Translations under genes and position numbers: made by a program
Notes under the pieces: generated by a model
What the model was told of the DNA's origin: nothing
The model's input: the letters and a program-made list of their open reading frames with translations, nothing else
Database searches by the model: none
Part shown: piece after piece, positions 7,355 through 16,911 of the stretch
Position numbering within the stretch: position 1 is the first letter of the stretch
Layout: every line of letters begins with the position of its first letter
Origin: an uncultured Lachnospiraceae bacterium
GTDB lineage: Bacteria > Bacillota > Clostridia > Lachnospirales > Lachnospiraceae
Assembly (NCBI GenBank): GCA_900549665.1
Contig: URPH01000015.1
Span: 1-62,452, forward strand
Length of the DNA stretch: 62,452 nucleotides
Reading direction: 5' to 3'

Positions 7355-10300
7355 TTACTCAGAAAACATACTTGTGCAAGAAAGCGCAGGGCATCTGCTT
7401 GCTGATGAACTTGGGTGGCAGGTAGAACTTGCTTATAATCAGGAAGTCCTTGGCGCAAACGGAACTTTTGGAAGAAGCTCCTACAAGGATATTCTTTTGG
7501 CACGTTATTTTCATAAGGCTCTCCGTACGCTTAATCCTTGGATTACAGATGATCAGGTGATAGAAGCCCAGAACACCTTTGAAAAGCATCTTTCCTCCGC
7601 ATCATTGATGCAGATCAATGAAGAAAAATATGCATATATTCGGGATGGAATTCCGGTTACAGAGAAGAAGCCAAATGGTCAGACTGAAGAAAAGAGAGCA
7701 ATGATTATTGACTTTCTGCATCCGAATGATATGGAGAGAAATCATTTTCTAGCCGTTAAAGAAATGAAAATTTATGGTGACCTTTATCGCCGCCGGACTG
7801 ATATTGTTGGTTTTGTAAATGGGCTTCCCCTACTTTTCATTGAATTAAAAAAGAACTCTGTGAATGTGCAGAATGCGTATACAGACAATTACACAGATTA
7901 TCTGGACACCATTCCGCAGTTATTTTATTATAATGCATTCTTGATGTTATCCAATGGTGTGGAAGCTAAGGTTGGTACATTAGGCAGTAAGTATGAATTT
8001 TTTCATGAGTGGAAGAGACTTTCCGAGCAGGAGCAGGGCTGTGTAGCTCTGGAAACAATGCTGCGTGGAATTTGTAAGAAAGAGAACTTCCTAGATCTTC
8101 TGGAGAACTTTATTCTCTTTGATCATTCTGGAGGCAAAACAGTTAAAATACTTGCGAGAAATCACCAGTATTTAGGTGTAAACGAAGCTGTCAGGGCTTA
8201 TGAGGCACGTAAGCTGAATAATGGTAAGCTTGGTGTGTTCTGGCATACACAAGGCTCCGGCAAGAGCTATTCCATGGTTTTTCTGTCTCAGAAGATTCGA
8301 AGAAAATTTACAGGATCGCCTACTATTGTGGTGCTTACAGACCGTGAAGAACTGAATTCACAGATTTCGGATACTTTTGAAAACTGTGGGTTATTAGGCA
8401 AAACGAAGGCATCCAAGTTTATAGCAACAAGTGGTGAGGATCTAATCAATAAGTTAAAGGGAAATCCGAGCTTTATTTTTACTCTCATACAGAAATTTAA
8501 TAAGAAGGTGGACGAGCCAATCATTCCGGATCACGACATTATTATCATGTCTGATGAAGCTCATAGGAGTCAGTATGGAGTTTTTGCTGACAATATGGTG
8601 GAATTGCTGCCAACTGCTTCAAGAATTGGATTTACTGGCACACCGCTTCTTTCGAATGACAATATTACTGAGCGAACTTTTGGTGGATATATTTCCATTT
8701 ATGACTTTAAGCGTGCGGTAGAAGATAAGGCAACTGTCCCACTATATTATGAAAATCGAGGAGAAAAGATTTTAGATATCAATAATCCGGATATTACGGA
8801 CAAAATTCTTGATGCCATTGAAGCAGCAGATCTTGATCCGGAGCAGGAAGAGAAGCTGGAGCATGAATTTGAAAAGGAAATTCATTTGCTTACTGCTGAA
8901 CCGAGACTTAAGTCTGTAGCCAGAGATTTTGTTTCGCATTACTCTGATCTGTGGACCAGCGGTAAGGCGATGTTTGTATGCCTGAATAAAGTTACCTGTG
9001 TGCGCATGTATAACTCTGTGCAGAAATATTGGCAGGACGACATCAAGGCTTTAGAAAAGCAAATACAGACCGTATCACAGCAGGAAGTTCAAGAACTGGA
9101 GAGAAAACTGAAATGGATGAAGGAAACGGAGATGGCAGTTGTTATCTCGCAGGAACAGAATGAAATTCAAACCTTCAAAAAGTGGAATCTGGATATCAAA
9201 TATCATCGTGAAAAGATGGAAAAGCGGGAGTTGGATAAGGAATTTAAGGATAAAGACAATCCGTTGAGAGTAGTATTTGTCTGCGCAATGTGGCTTACCG
9301 GTTTTGATGTGAAGTGTTTGTCATGCCTGTATTTGGACAAGCCACTTAAGGCACACACTCTTATGCAGACCATTGCCCGGGCAAACCGCGTGGCAGAAGG
9401 CAAGAGTAATGGTCTTATTATTGACTATATAGGTATTGTAAAAGCATTGCGAAAAGCACTTGCTGATTATACCGCTAATGTAGGTGGTGGAAGTACGGAC
9501 CCGATGATTGACAAGGGTAAACTGATAGAAAGAGTGCTTGAGACAATTGCAGCGGCTGATGAATTTCTGGATTCAAAAGATTTCGACTTGGATGATCTGG
9601 TATATGCAAAGGATTTTGCAAAGATTTCCTTACTACTGACAGCGGCTAATGCAGTATCCGACTCTAGGGAATCAAAGAAGCAGTTTATGACATACGGCAA
9701 TGAACTTAACCGCATGATGAAATATCTGGATCGTGATAATATTTCAAAGGCAGACCGTGAAAGAAAAGATGCCATAATTGCCATTGTTGATGAATTAAAG
9801 AAAAAGAAGAAGCATGTTGATAATACAGATTTAATGGTGCAGATTAACGGAATTCTAGGTGATTATATCATAATTGAAAGAGCAGCGGATGATTGTGGAT
9901 TTGCAAAACGTTTTGATATCAGTAAAATTGACTTTGATTTATTGCGGAGAGAGTTTGCAAAAGTTAAAAAGAAAAATCTGGCATTCATGGATTTGGATGA
10001 ATTGATTCAAGTCAGGCTGGATGCCATGATGAAGGAGAATCCTCGCAGAGTGGATTATTACATACGATATCAGCAGATTATTGAGGAATATAATTCGGAA
10101 CAGGATAGGGCCAATATTGAAAAGACATTTATGGAACTGATGAATCTGGCAAATTCCATGAATGAAGAGGAACAGCGCTATGTCCGTGAAGGCTTCAGCA
10201 GCGATGAAGAACTTTCCATGTATGATATGCTTTTTGATGAAAATCTGTCCAAGGAGGACATCAAGAAGATCAAGAAGGTTGCTGTAGACTTGTTAGATAA

Positions 10301-10487
10301 GATTAAGGCAAAGATATCAGAACTTGATCATTGGACAGACAAGCAGGAGACCAAGGCTGAGGTAGACACACTGATTGGAAAGATTCTGTGGGAAGAACTG
10401 CCGGAGAGTTATTCGGACCAGAGAATATTTGAATATCGCAAGTTGATATTTGAGTATGTGTTTATGAGATATAAGCAGGTGGCGTAA
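7344..10487 (+). CDS. hsdR: type I restriction-modification system, endonuclease/translocase subunit R
   Basis: This is the motor and nuclease of the complex. The start at 7344 (MSYDYSENILVQES) has GAGGAGGG at 7328-7335. The N-terminal nuclease fold has D153 and E167-L-K169 (in FIELKK), giving the PD-ExK catalytic set. The helicase core has Walker A GSGKS at 304-308, DEAH at 404-407, FTGTP soon after, and the later motif QTIARANRV. The C-terminal region is helical, as needed for HsdM contact. Length is 1047 aa, normal for the family. The reading frame is intact. Together with hsdM and hsdS the full restriction complex is encoded. Confidence 0.97.
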   Translation: MSYDYSENILVQESAGHLLADELGWQVELAYNQEVLGANGTFGRSSYKDILLARYFHKALRTLNPWITDDQVIEAQNTFEKHLSSASLMQINEEKYAYIRDGIPVTEKKPNGQTEEKRAMIIDFLHPNDMERNHFLAVKEMKIYGDLYRRRTDIVGFVNGLPLLFIELKKNSVNVQNAYTDNYTDYLDTIPQLFYYNAFLMLSNGVEAKVGTLGSKYEFFHEWKRLSEQEQGCVALETMLRGICKKENFLDLLENFILFDHSGGKTVKILARNHQYLGVNEAVRAYEARKLNNGKLGVFWHTQGSGKSYSMVFLSQKIRRKFTGSPTIVVLTDREELNSQISDTFENCGLLGKTKASKFIATSGEDLINKLKGNPSFIFTLIQKFNKKVDEPIIPDHDIIIMSDEAHRSQYGVFADNMVELLPTASRIGFTGTPLLSNDNITERTFGGYISIYDFKRAVEDKATVPLYYENRGEKILDINNPDITDKILDAIEAADLDPEQEEKLEHEFEKEIHLLTAEPRLKSVARDFVSHYSDLWTSGKAMFVCLNKVTCVRMYNSVQKYWQDDIKALEKQIQTVSQQEVQELERKLKWMKETEMAVVISQEQNEIQTFKKWNLDIKYHREKMEKRELDKEFKDKDNPLRVVFVCAMWLTGFDVKCLSCLYLDKPLKAHTLMQTIARANRVAEGKSNGLIIDYIGIVKALRKALADYTANVGGGSTDPMIDKGKLIERVLETIAAADEFLDSKDFDLDDLVYAKDFAKISLLLTAANAVSDSRESKKQFMTYGNELNRMMKYLDRDNISKADRERKDAIIAIVDELKKKKKHVDNTDLMVQINGILGDYIIIERAADDCGFAKRFDISKIDFDLLRREFAKVKKKNLAFMDLDELIQVRLDAMMKENPRRVDYYIRYQQIIEEYNSEQDRANIEKTFMELMNLANSMNEEEQRYVREGFSSDEELSMYDMLFDENLSKEDIKKIKKVAVDLLDKIKAKISELDHWTDKQETKAEVDTLIGKILWEELPESYSDQRIFEYRKLIFEYVFMRYKQVA

Positions 10488-10507
10488 AGATTGAAACAGG
10501 AGGATTT

Positions 10508-11488
10508 ATGGAAGAGAAGAGAGTTTGGGGCATCCATACAATGGATGACAATATGTTTTTACATGGGAATAAGATCGCAATAGGATGGCCGGAAATGGGA
10601 GACTTATCTAGGCTGAATAATTCACGAGATGCGTTCAAGGCGGCATATGCTGAGGCGTATCCTGATGCAAAACCAGGTTCGATACCTACTTGTGCAGGAA
10701 TGCTTTATCGATTTGTTAATGAAGTGCAGGTTGGAGACTATATTGTATTTCCATCCAAGCTTGATCGTATAATAAATATTGGTGTTGTTGAGAGCGAGTA
10801 TAAATATGATGGAACGGAGAATGATTATGTTCAGCAACGTGATGTAAAATGGCTGAAGCATATTCAGAGAACATCATTTTCTCAAGGAGCATTATATGAG
10901 ATTGGATCTGCATTATCTTTCTTTGCTGTAAAAAATTATGCTGATGAGTTTCTGTCGGCATTGGACAAAAATTTTAAGAAAAACATTTCGGATGAAACAG
11001 AAGACGAAACGGTTGCAGTGACAGCTGAAGAAATCAAAGAATCCACAACAGATTATGTACTTAAAGAGCTTAGCAAGCAGGTGAAGGGATATCCTTTTGA
11101 GGAAGTTGTGGCGAATTTACTACAGGCAATGGGATATAGGATTAAGCTATCAAAGCAAGGCGGAGATCATGGCATAGATATTATTGCTTATAAAGATGAG
11201 CTGCCGCCAAGAATAGTGGTCCAAGTGAAGAGTGTTAATTCTGCGATTCAGGAGGATCGTATCCAGGCATTAAAGGGACTTATGCATGAAGGTGATTATG
11301 GATTATTTGTAACGCTTTCTGATTATACGAAGAATGCAAAGAAATTCTTGGAGGATAATCCGAGAATTCGCGGTATCAATGGACCTGAGTTTGTTGGGCT
11401 GTTCTTGAAATATTATAAACAATTGGATGATAAGTACAGAGATATGATTCCACTGAAGGAAGTTTTTATCCCTGTACCGAAAGAATAA
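10508..11488 (+). CDS. Mrr-like restriction endonuclease, 326 aa
   Basis: The C-terminal half carries a complete Mrr_cat nuclease signature: GGDHGID (218-224), followed by VVQVKS with Q239-x-K241, so D224, Q239 and K241 form the active site. The N-terminal 140 residues (VWGIHTMDDNMFLHGNKIAI...) look like a separate DNA- or ligand-sensing domain as found in Mrr-type fusions. Such enzymes usually attack modified DNA (type IV restriction). The AGGAGG-like site at 10499-10504 precedes the ATG, and the gene lies 20 nt after hsdR, so it is probably co-transcribed. A modification-dependent nuclease beside a type I methylase must tolerate its own host's methylation. Confidence 0.88.
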   Translation: MEEKRVWGIHTMDDNMFLHGNKIAIGWPEMGDLSRLNNSRDAFKAAYAEAYPDAKPGSIPTCAGMLYRFVNEVQVGDYIVFPSKLDRIINIGVVESEYKYDGTENDYVQQRDVKWLKHIQRTSFSQGALYEIGSALSFFAVKNYADEFLSALDKNFKKNISDETEDETVAVTAEEIKESTTDYVLKELSKQVKGYPFEEVVANLLQAMGYRIKLSKQGGDHGIDIIAYKDELPPRIVVQVKSVNSAIQEDRIQALKGLMHEGDYGLFVTLSDYTKNAKKFLEDNPRIRGINGPEFVGLFLKYYKQLDDKYRDMIPLKEVFIPVPKE

Positions 11489-11589
11489 ATTATATAGACT
11501 TGAGATGAAGGATAATGAAGAGTTTGTGGCTTTGTAAATCGAGGGGGGTCCAGCGTCCTTTAGTTTGAGTTTAACTGTGGAGGAAAACG

Positions 11590-13164
11590 ATGATTGGAGA
11601 GGAAATTTTTGACGGAATTGAAAAACCAGAGAATTGGCCAGCGAATGCTAAAGAATGTGAGCTTGAGAATATTTATATATCACTAAAAAAATTCATCAAG
11701 GATCCGTCATATAAAAACAAAGAGGTACTTGTTGCGTTAGCTGATAATTATGATTTGAATCAGGAGTCGCTATTAGGATTATACAGGTATTCAGAATATG
11801 AAGTTACAATGATTAATTTTCTTTTTATTCACGCAACTGCTATGAACTGTAATGTACTCAAAGCTTACCTTTATGAACATGTAGGTTTGCTTGGACGATT
11901 GCAGAAGAATGTTGCATATATGGGATTAGGAGATAAGCTAGAAATCAATTATTTTGAAAAGTTGCTACCTTCGTTAAAACTATATTATATATGTTATCTG
12001 AATTTTACTGTTGATAAGGATATGGATTTTGCTGATAAAATCATGCAGGTTATTGGGGAAGCACTGGTAAATATAGATGATGAAAATTTATTCTATCTTA
12101 CCCATGCATTCGTTACCATGATGAATGATATTAGTTACTTTGAATGCAAAAAAAGAAATTTTATATGGGCTTTCTCTCGATCAGAATTATTAAAGTTATT
12201 TGAGTTGGAGGCAAAATTAGTATCAGATATTGGCGAACACCCAATGGAACGCCCGCTTAAGGGAGTTCTTATGACTACAATCAGCAATTTTATACTTAAG
12301 TCCCGGTATGACTATAATTCAGATTTTGTTGCCAAATATATTTCTTCCGAGGTTGCGTTAAAAAGCATTTCTAATCATGAAATATGGATACGAGAGACAA
12401 CACTTCTAAACGACAGTAGAGAAGAAAAAGTAATTCCTGAATTATTCCAAGATATAACTTGGATGCAAACAGATTGGGCTAAGAATATTGAGTTTACTAG
12501 GACTAGACACTACTATGTATCGTCTTTTTGTAAAAACTATGATGATGATACTATGAAAAAAAAGTATGGAGAATGTGTATATGGTTACAAAAATGACAGA
12601 CTCGTAGAACTGTTAGCTCCAATTCATTTAGGGCACAATGAAGAAGAACAAACGTATCCGGCCTTTTCGCAAGTTATTGCATTTGATGTCTTATATGATA
12701 AAGAAATGGCAAAAGAAGAGATTCTTTTCTTGTGCAAAATAATTTCATTATTCAAAATGGATGATTCTGAGAAACATGATTTCCTTGAAGAAATAATGCA
12801 ATATTGGATTCTTTCGGTTAAGGACGAAAACTGGGAAGAAGAGCGCGAGCGTAGGTATGTCATATTTATGTATGATGGATATGATTATATAGATATAGCG
12901 TATCAAGAATCAGATTTTTTGAAAGTTAAAACTACTATTTTTCTTCTACCAGACTTTATTTTAGGTAATAATCCGGCAAAATATCAGATAAGAGCATCAC
13001 TAGATAATAAGAGACAAGCCACAGCTATAAAAGATTATGATCTATGCCCAGTTTGCCTTTCCGCAGATTTTGATAGTGTATTAGATGCTCCATGTATCTG
13101 TAAGATTTGTGGCAATGGTGAGGTAAATAGAATTAAAATACAAGGAACTGCAAAGAGGATATAA
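11590..13164 (+). CDS. unknown 524-aa protein with C-terminal zinc ribbon
   Basis: I do not recognise this family. The TGGAGG box at 11578-11583 supports the ATG at 11590. The body (1-470) is helical and acidic with no obvious catalytic motif. The C-terminus holds CPVC at about 486-489 and CKIC-GNGEV at about 505-508, a CxxC-x(15)-CxxC zinc ribbon pattern. The stop lies 2 nt before the next ATG, so the pair is translationally coupled. The neighbours are an Mrr nuclease and the mobility regulator of the element, which makes a defence or stability role plausible but unproven. Confidence 0.85.
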   Translation: MIGEEIFDGIEKPENWPANAKECELENIYISLKKFIKDPSYKNKEVLVALADNYDLNQESLLGLYRYSEYEVTMINFLFIHATAMNCNVLKAYLYEHVGLLGRLQKNVAYMGLGDKLEINYFEKLLPSLKLYYICYLNFTVDKDMDFADKIMQVIGEALVNIDDENLFYLTHAFVTMMNDISYFECKKRNFIWAFSRSELLKLFELEAKLVSDIGEHPMERPLKGVLMTTISNFILKSRYDYNSDFVAKYISSEVALKSISNHEIWIRETTLLNDSREEKVIPELFQDITWMQTDWAKNIEFTRTRHYYVSSFCKNYDDDTMKKKYGECVYGYKNDRLVELLAPIHLGHNEEEQTYPAFSQVIAFDVLYDKEMAKEEILFLCKIISLFKMDDSEKHDFLEEIMQYWILSVKDENWEEERERRYVIFMYDGYDYIDIAYQESDFLKVKTTIFLLPDFILGNNPAKYQIRASLDNKRQATAIKDYDLCPVCLSADFDSVLDAPCICKICGNGEVNRIKIQGTAKRI

Positions 13165-13166
13165 TA

Positions 13167-13805
13167 ATGAATACAATAGGTATCGACTGGAATGAAGTGA
13201 TTTTGTTGGTTATAGGTGCACTTGTCGGAATTTGTAGTAGTGTGGCAATGATATTTATCCAAAATATAAATGAAAAGTATGGAAAAATGTGCATATATAC
13301 GAAATTTAATTGTCTAAAAAATATGGGGAGAGAAGGCTGGGGAATATATGACAATCCAGAGGGAGGGTTGACTTTTCTCATACCAACAATCTTTGAAATA
13401 GAGAATACATCTAAGAGAGCTCGTATTATGAGAGATGTTACTTTGGTTCTGATGAAAGAAAACAAAGTTGTTGCCAAGATGATCCAGATTAATTATCTTC
13501 AGACTACATCTAAGAATAATTCTGAAATAACGCATGAAGAAGAACATTATTATGGTGACACTAATGGATCGTATTCATTTGTCATTGAACCAACAAGCAT
13601 AAAAAGAGAGAACTGTGTTTATCTGTATAAAATTTCCTATGAGGACACAGAAGCTATGTCATTTGATACAATTGCTCTTCAGTACTTTGATGAGAAAAAT
13701 GTTTTGAAGACATGTCGAGTTAGAAAATATGCTGGTTGGCAAGTAAAGAATAATGCTGTTGATAATGATTGGACTTATGTAGAACACGAAATAAAGGTCA
13801 AGTAA
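13167..13805 (+). CDS. unknown membrane-anchored protein, 212 aa
   Basis: The product has a single N-terminal membrane segment (about residues 11-31, VILLVIGALVGICSSVAMIF), then a soluble beta-rich domain (about 50-212) with the feel of an immunoglobulin-like sandwich (EIENTSKRARIMRDVTLVLM). It has no lipobox or catalytic motif. It starts 2 nt after the zinc-ribbon gene and is followed by a strong terminator, so the two genes are the last of the cargo operon. A cytosolic partner plus a membrane partner is a common layout in abortive-infection modules, but that is analogy only. Confidence 0.8.
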   Translation: MNTIGIDWNEVILLVIGALVGICSSVAMIFIQNINEKYGKMCIYTKFNCLKNMGREGWGIYDNPEGGLTFLIPTIFEIENTSKRARIMRDVTLVLMKENKVVAKMIQINYLQTTSKNNSEITHEEEHYYGDTNGSYSFVIEPTSIKRENCVYLYKISYEDTEAMSFDTIALQYFDEKNVLKTCRVRKYAGWQVKNNAVDNDWTYVEHEIKVK

Positions 13806-13823
13806 GTATCCCTTAGGATCTAA

Positions 13824-13870
13824 GGGCGCACTTCTATACCTATCTATTGGCAGGTATTGGTGCGCCTTTT
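13824..13870 (+). terminator. terminator closing the cargo operon
   Basis: GGCGCAC (13825-13831) pairs with GTGCGCC (13860-13866), with an inner ATACCT/AGGTAT stem, followed by TTTT. It separates the rightward cargo operon from the leftward regulator gene. Confidence 0.8.
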
Positions 13871-13923
13871 CTCATCCGAAAAGGAATTGCGAGAATTCTC
13901 CCGGACAAGCCTTCGCCTTGTGA

Positions 13924-14736
13924 TTATTTTTTCTTCCGGCCACGGCCGTTGCCTTTTACTGGCTTGCATAAATCTGAGTAGCGTTGCAGGATATCGGTAA
14001 AGGTCTTGAATTCATAAGGATCCATTTTCGTAAAATTAATTTTGAAAAGTTTACTGTACATAATCATCTGTGCCTGAGTGGCATTGTCTGTTTTCTTGAG
14101 TTCTTCAAAAGTACCAAGCATATCTTCAATCAGAGTAATCGGATCTCCGGTATCAGAATCCTTTTCATGAGTGGCTCTTAAATCTTTTGCAATTTTCGCA
14201 AAATCATTTCCAAGCAGATTATTAAAATAATTGTCTTCATTAATGGAAGCGGCAACCAAGGTTTTCATATAATGGTCACTGTCAGGAATACCATTATTTT
14301 GTAACCGGAGCCTGGTCTGCTCAATCATGGTATTCATATTTCGAATCTGCATCCCAGCCAGATTGTCAACATATATTTCAAGGTCGGAAAGGAAGTTCGT
14401 AAATTCCGGATGCTTTATCATTTCGCATATTAAACGCACATTCAGTTTACCACTTTTTATTAAATCTATGGTGGTATCATCTAAGCCTAATTCATCTACT
14501 GGGAAGGAATGATGTTCACGATTTTCTGTAAGCCCCAATAAATAATCAGAAGAGACACCATAAAAATCAGCCAAAATTACAATTGCTTTATGTGTGATTT
14601 CTTTATAGTCATCTGTTTCATAATTGCCGAGGGCGGCTCTGGATAATCCGGTTTGGTCTGACAGTTCTTGTAAGGACAACCCACGTTCAATTCTTAAATC
14701 TTTCAATTTTTCCTGTATTGATAATTTACACTTCAA
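13924..14736 (-). CDS. XRE-family transcriptional regulator, 270 aa
   Basis: The N-terminal HTH (about residues 6-66, LKDLRIERGLSLQELSDQTG then SRAALGNYE) is a Cro/CI-type DNA-binding domain. The remaining 200 residues are a helical sensing or oligomerisation domain, and the tail is basic (NGRGRKKK). The start is TTG at 14736 with a GGGGGA site upstream on the minus strand. It lies between cargo and mobility genes, divergent from the relaxase operon, as regulators of Clostridia mobilizable elements often do. It probably represses excision or mobilization. Palindromes at 14801-14830 are candidate operators. Confidence 0.88.
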   Translation of the reverse strand: MKCKLSIQEKLKDLRIERGLSLQELSDQTGLSRAALGNYETDDYKEITHKAIVILADFYGVSSDYLLGLTENREHHSFPVDELGLDDTTIDLIKSGKLNVRLICEMIKHPEFTNFLSDLEIYVDNLAGMQIRNMNTMIEQTRLRLQNNGIPDSDHYMKTLVAASINEDNYFNNLLGNDFAKIAKDLRATHEKDSDTGDPITLIEDMLGTFEELKKTDNATQAQMIMYSKLFKINFTKMDPYEFKTFTDILQRYSDLCKPVKGNGRGRKKK

Positions 14737-14800
14737 AATCTATTTTCCCCCAATGTAATCAATAGTGCATTCTTAAATGTATATAACAAAAATTATATTA

Positions 14801-14830
14801 GAACAACAGTTCGAAATAAAGTACTATTTC
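14801..14830. promoter_or_regulatory. candidate operators of the XRE regulator
   Basis: GAACAACAGTTC (14801-14812) is a perfect palindrome. It is followed directly by a GAAATA...TATTTC palindrome centred on GTAC (14813-14830). A related AGTAGTATTTCC half-site lies about 28 nt further right. All lie in the intergenic space between the regulator and the mobilization genes. Binding is inferred. Confidence 0.4.
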
Positions 14831-14879
14831 TAAAAACATGGATATTTTTATTTTTCAGTAGTATTTCCTACTTTTTGGA

Positions 14880-15124
14880 TATACGGGATAAGGCCTGTGA
14901 TTTTGAGAAAATCAGTTTATGACAACTGAATGAGCATTCCAAATCACTACTGTATCGGGGAAGCTAAGCGATGATCTGTAAAGACAGGGAGCGAGCCAAG
15001 AACGTGATAACGGCACAGTTCAAAACAGTCTATGAGGCTAAAGAACCCAGAGGTTACCTGCCAGGAATTGATTTGGGGAGATGACAAAGAACACGAACAA
15101 AATGAAATGTGGGAGGAAATACAG
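14880..15124 (+). other. intergenic region, candidate origin of transfer
   Basis: This gene-free stretch lies directly upstream of the DUF3847-like and MobL genes, where the oriT of MobA/MobL elements is normally found. It contains short dyads such as GAAC...GTTC around 15000-15022. I cannot point to a nic site, and the assignment rests on position alone. Confidence 0.3.
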
Positions 15125-15430
15125 ATGACAGAAAACAAGAATCTTGAAGAACTTCGAAATGAGTTGGAACAATCAAAACAGGAGAAGATCCAGCTGGAGC
15201 ATCAGATCCAGAGAAAGAAAAATCAGCTTTCCTATCGGGAAAACTTTAGCCGTAAGGAACGCAGCCACAGATTGATTGTTTGTGGAGCTATCTTCGAAAA
15301 GTATTTTCCAGTGGTGAAAGATTTATCGGAAAAAGAATTGAGCGAGGTATTAAGTTCTGTAAATGTTACAGCATTTGGCAGGGAACTTGATAGAGCTATT
15401 GAACAGATGCGAAAGGAAGTGACTGAGTAA
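15125..15430 (+). CDS. DUF3847-like mobilization accessory protein, 101 aa
   Basis: The start at 15125 follows GGGAGGAAAT (15111-15120). A coiled-coil N-terminus (NLEELRNELEQSKQEKIQLEHQIQ) is followed by NQLSYRENFSRKERSHRLIVCGAIFE, which I recognise from the DUF3847 family found beside MobL relaxases. It probably helps the relaxase at oriT (MobC-like role). Its stop overlaps the relaxase start (TAATG), implying coupling. Confidence 0.8.
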   Translation: MTENKNLEELRNELEQSKQEKIQLEHQIQRKKNQLSYRENFSRKERSHRLIVCGAIFEKYFPVVKDLSEKELSEVLSSVNVTAFGRELDRAIEQMRKEVTE

Positions 15431-16911
15431 TGGCATTATATCATTTCCATGTATCAAGGGTGCTTAGAAGCAGAGGACAGTCCTCTGTTGAATCAGCAGC
15501 TTACCGAGCTGGTGAGAGATTAGAAGATCGATATTATGGAAAAATTGCTGACTACACTGCCAAAGGTGGTGTGATTTGTAGTGAAATTTTAGCTCCGGAC
15601 TATGTTCCGGAGCCTTTTCATAATAGAGAGTATTTGTGGAATGCGGTGGAAGAAATCGAAAAGCATCCCCAAGCTCAGTTGGCATATAGCTTTGATTTTG
15701 CATTGCAGAATGAATTTTCTCTTGAAGAAAATATTACAATTGCAAGACAGTTTGTACTGGAGAATTTTGTGGCAAAAGGAATGATTGTTGATATGGCAAT
15801 TCATGATCCTGATAAGGGTGAAGGTATACCTAATCCCCATGTGCATGTAATGTGCCCAATCCGTCCGCTGAATGAGGATGGCACTTGGGGAGAAAAACAA
15901 AAGAGAGAATACTTATTTGATTTGGATGGAAATCTTATCTTCGATGACTACGGAAAACAAAAGTTCAATGCAGTACCCACAACAGATTGGAACAGACCGG
16001 AGGTATTAGAGCAATGGCGAAAAGCATGGGCAGACTTGGTAAATTCAGAATTTGAAAAACGTGGGATGGAGAGCCGGATTGATCACAGAAGTTATGCGGA
16101 ACAGGGTGTTGACTTGATTCCACAGATCCATGAAGGTCCGCATGTGAGAAAAATGGAAGCAAAGGGATTTGTTACAGAAAAGGGTGAATTGAACCGTTGG
16201 ATTAAGGAAATCAACCAGGGGATTATCACTCTTTCAAAACATCTTAAAGACATTGTTTCTAATATTACAGAGCTTATTCGATTGATTGCTGAAAAAGAAT
16301 CAGAACCACAACAGCTGGATCTTGCAAGGTACATTAATTCCTATTTTGTGAAAAAAAATGAAGTGGCAAGTACATTTTCTTATGGCAGGCAGAAAACAAA
16401 AACTACGAATCTGAAAGTACAGGCAAATGTAGTAAATTATCTTTTGGTAAATCAAATAACTACATTGGAAGATTTTCAACTATATGTTGCAAAGAAGTAA
16501 ATGGATATTCGTACACTGAACAAATCAATGAAAACAAAGTCTGTCAGAATGAAAGAGCTTAAAGATTTGATTCGATACGGAGAATGGTATAGAGATGCAC
16601 AACCAGTATTAAGGGAGATTTGTTCTATCAAGAATGTCAAGAGAAAAACTGCAATTAAGTCTGAAAATGATCAGTTGCTTCGTAGATATCATATAGCAAA
16701 GCGCATCTTATTCGAGGAGAAGCAGATTGACAAGGTGGATGTTAGTCGATGGAAGAAAGAATTGACATCTATTCAGGATTCTTATCAGGAAGAATATGCT
16801 GCTTATAAAGAATTGTTAGCAGAAACAAAGACTATGCGTGACATCAATCGATATATTGATGATGCAATCCGTAGCACGAATCCAAGAAAAAAGGAGGAGC
16901 CGATTCGATGA
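15430..16911 (+). pseudogene. mobL: MobA/MobL relaxase, interrupted by an in-frame TAA
   Basis: The relaxase nicks DNA at oriT for conjugal mobilization. The first segment, 15430-16500, carries the N-terminal MobA/MobL domain: an early ALYHFHV, the SxxSAAYRAGE motif, and the metal-binding IPNPHVHVM histidines at about 137-145. It stops at TAA 16498-16500. The same frame then continues without further stop to 16911 (starting MDIRTLNKSMKTKS), and that 136-aa piece matches what I recall as the C-terminal coiled region of full-length MobL proteins (about 490-500 aa). So a single nonsense codon seems to split the gene. The catalytic domain could still be made. The second half has no ribosome binding site of its own beyond direct stop-start adjacency. 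Confidence 0.8.

Noticed and set aside
11489..11589. Tiny ORF MKDNEEFVAL after the Mrr-like gene
   Set aside because: Ten codons without a good ribosome binding site; it may be a relic but nothing supports expression.
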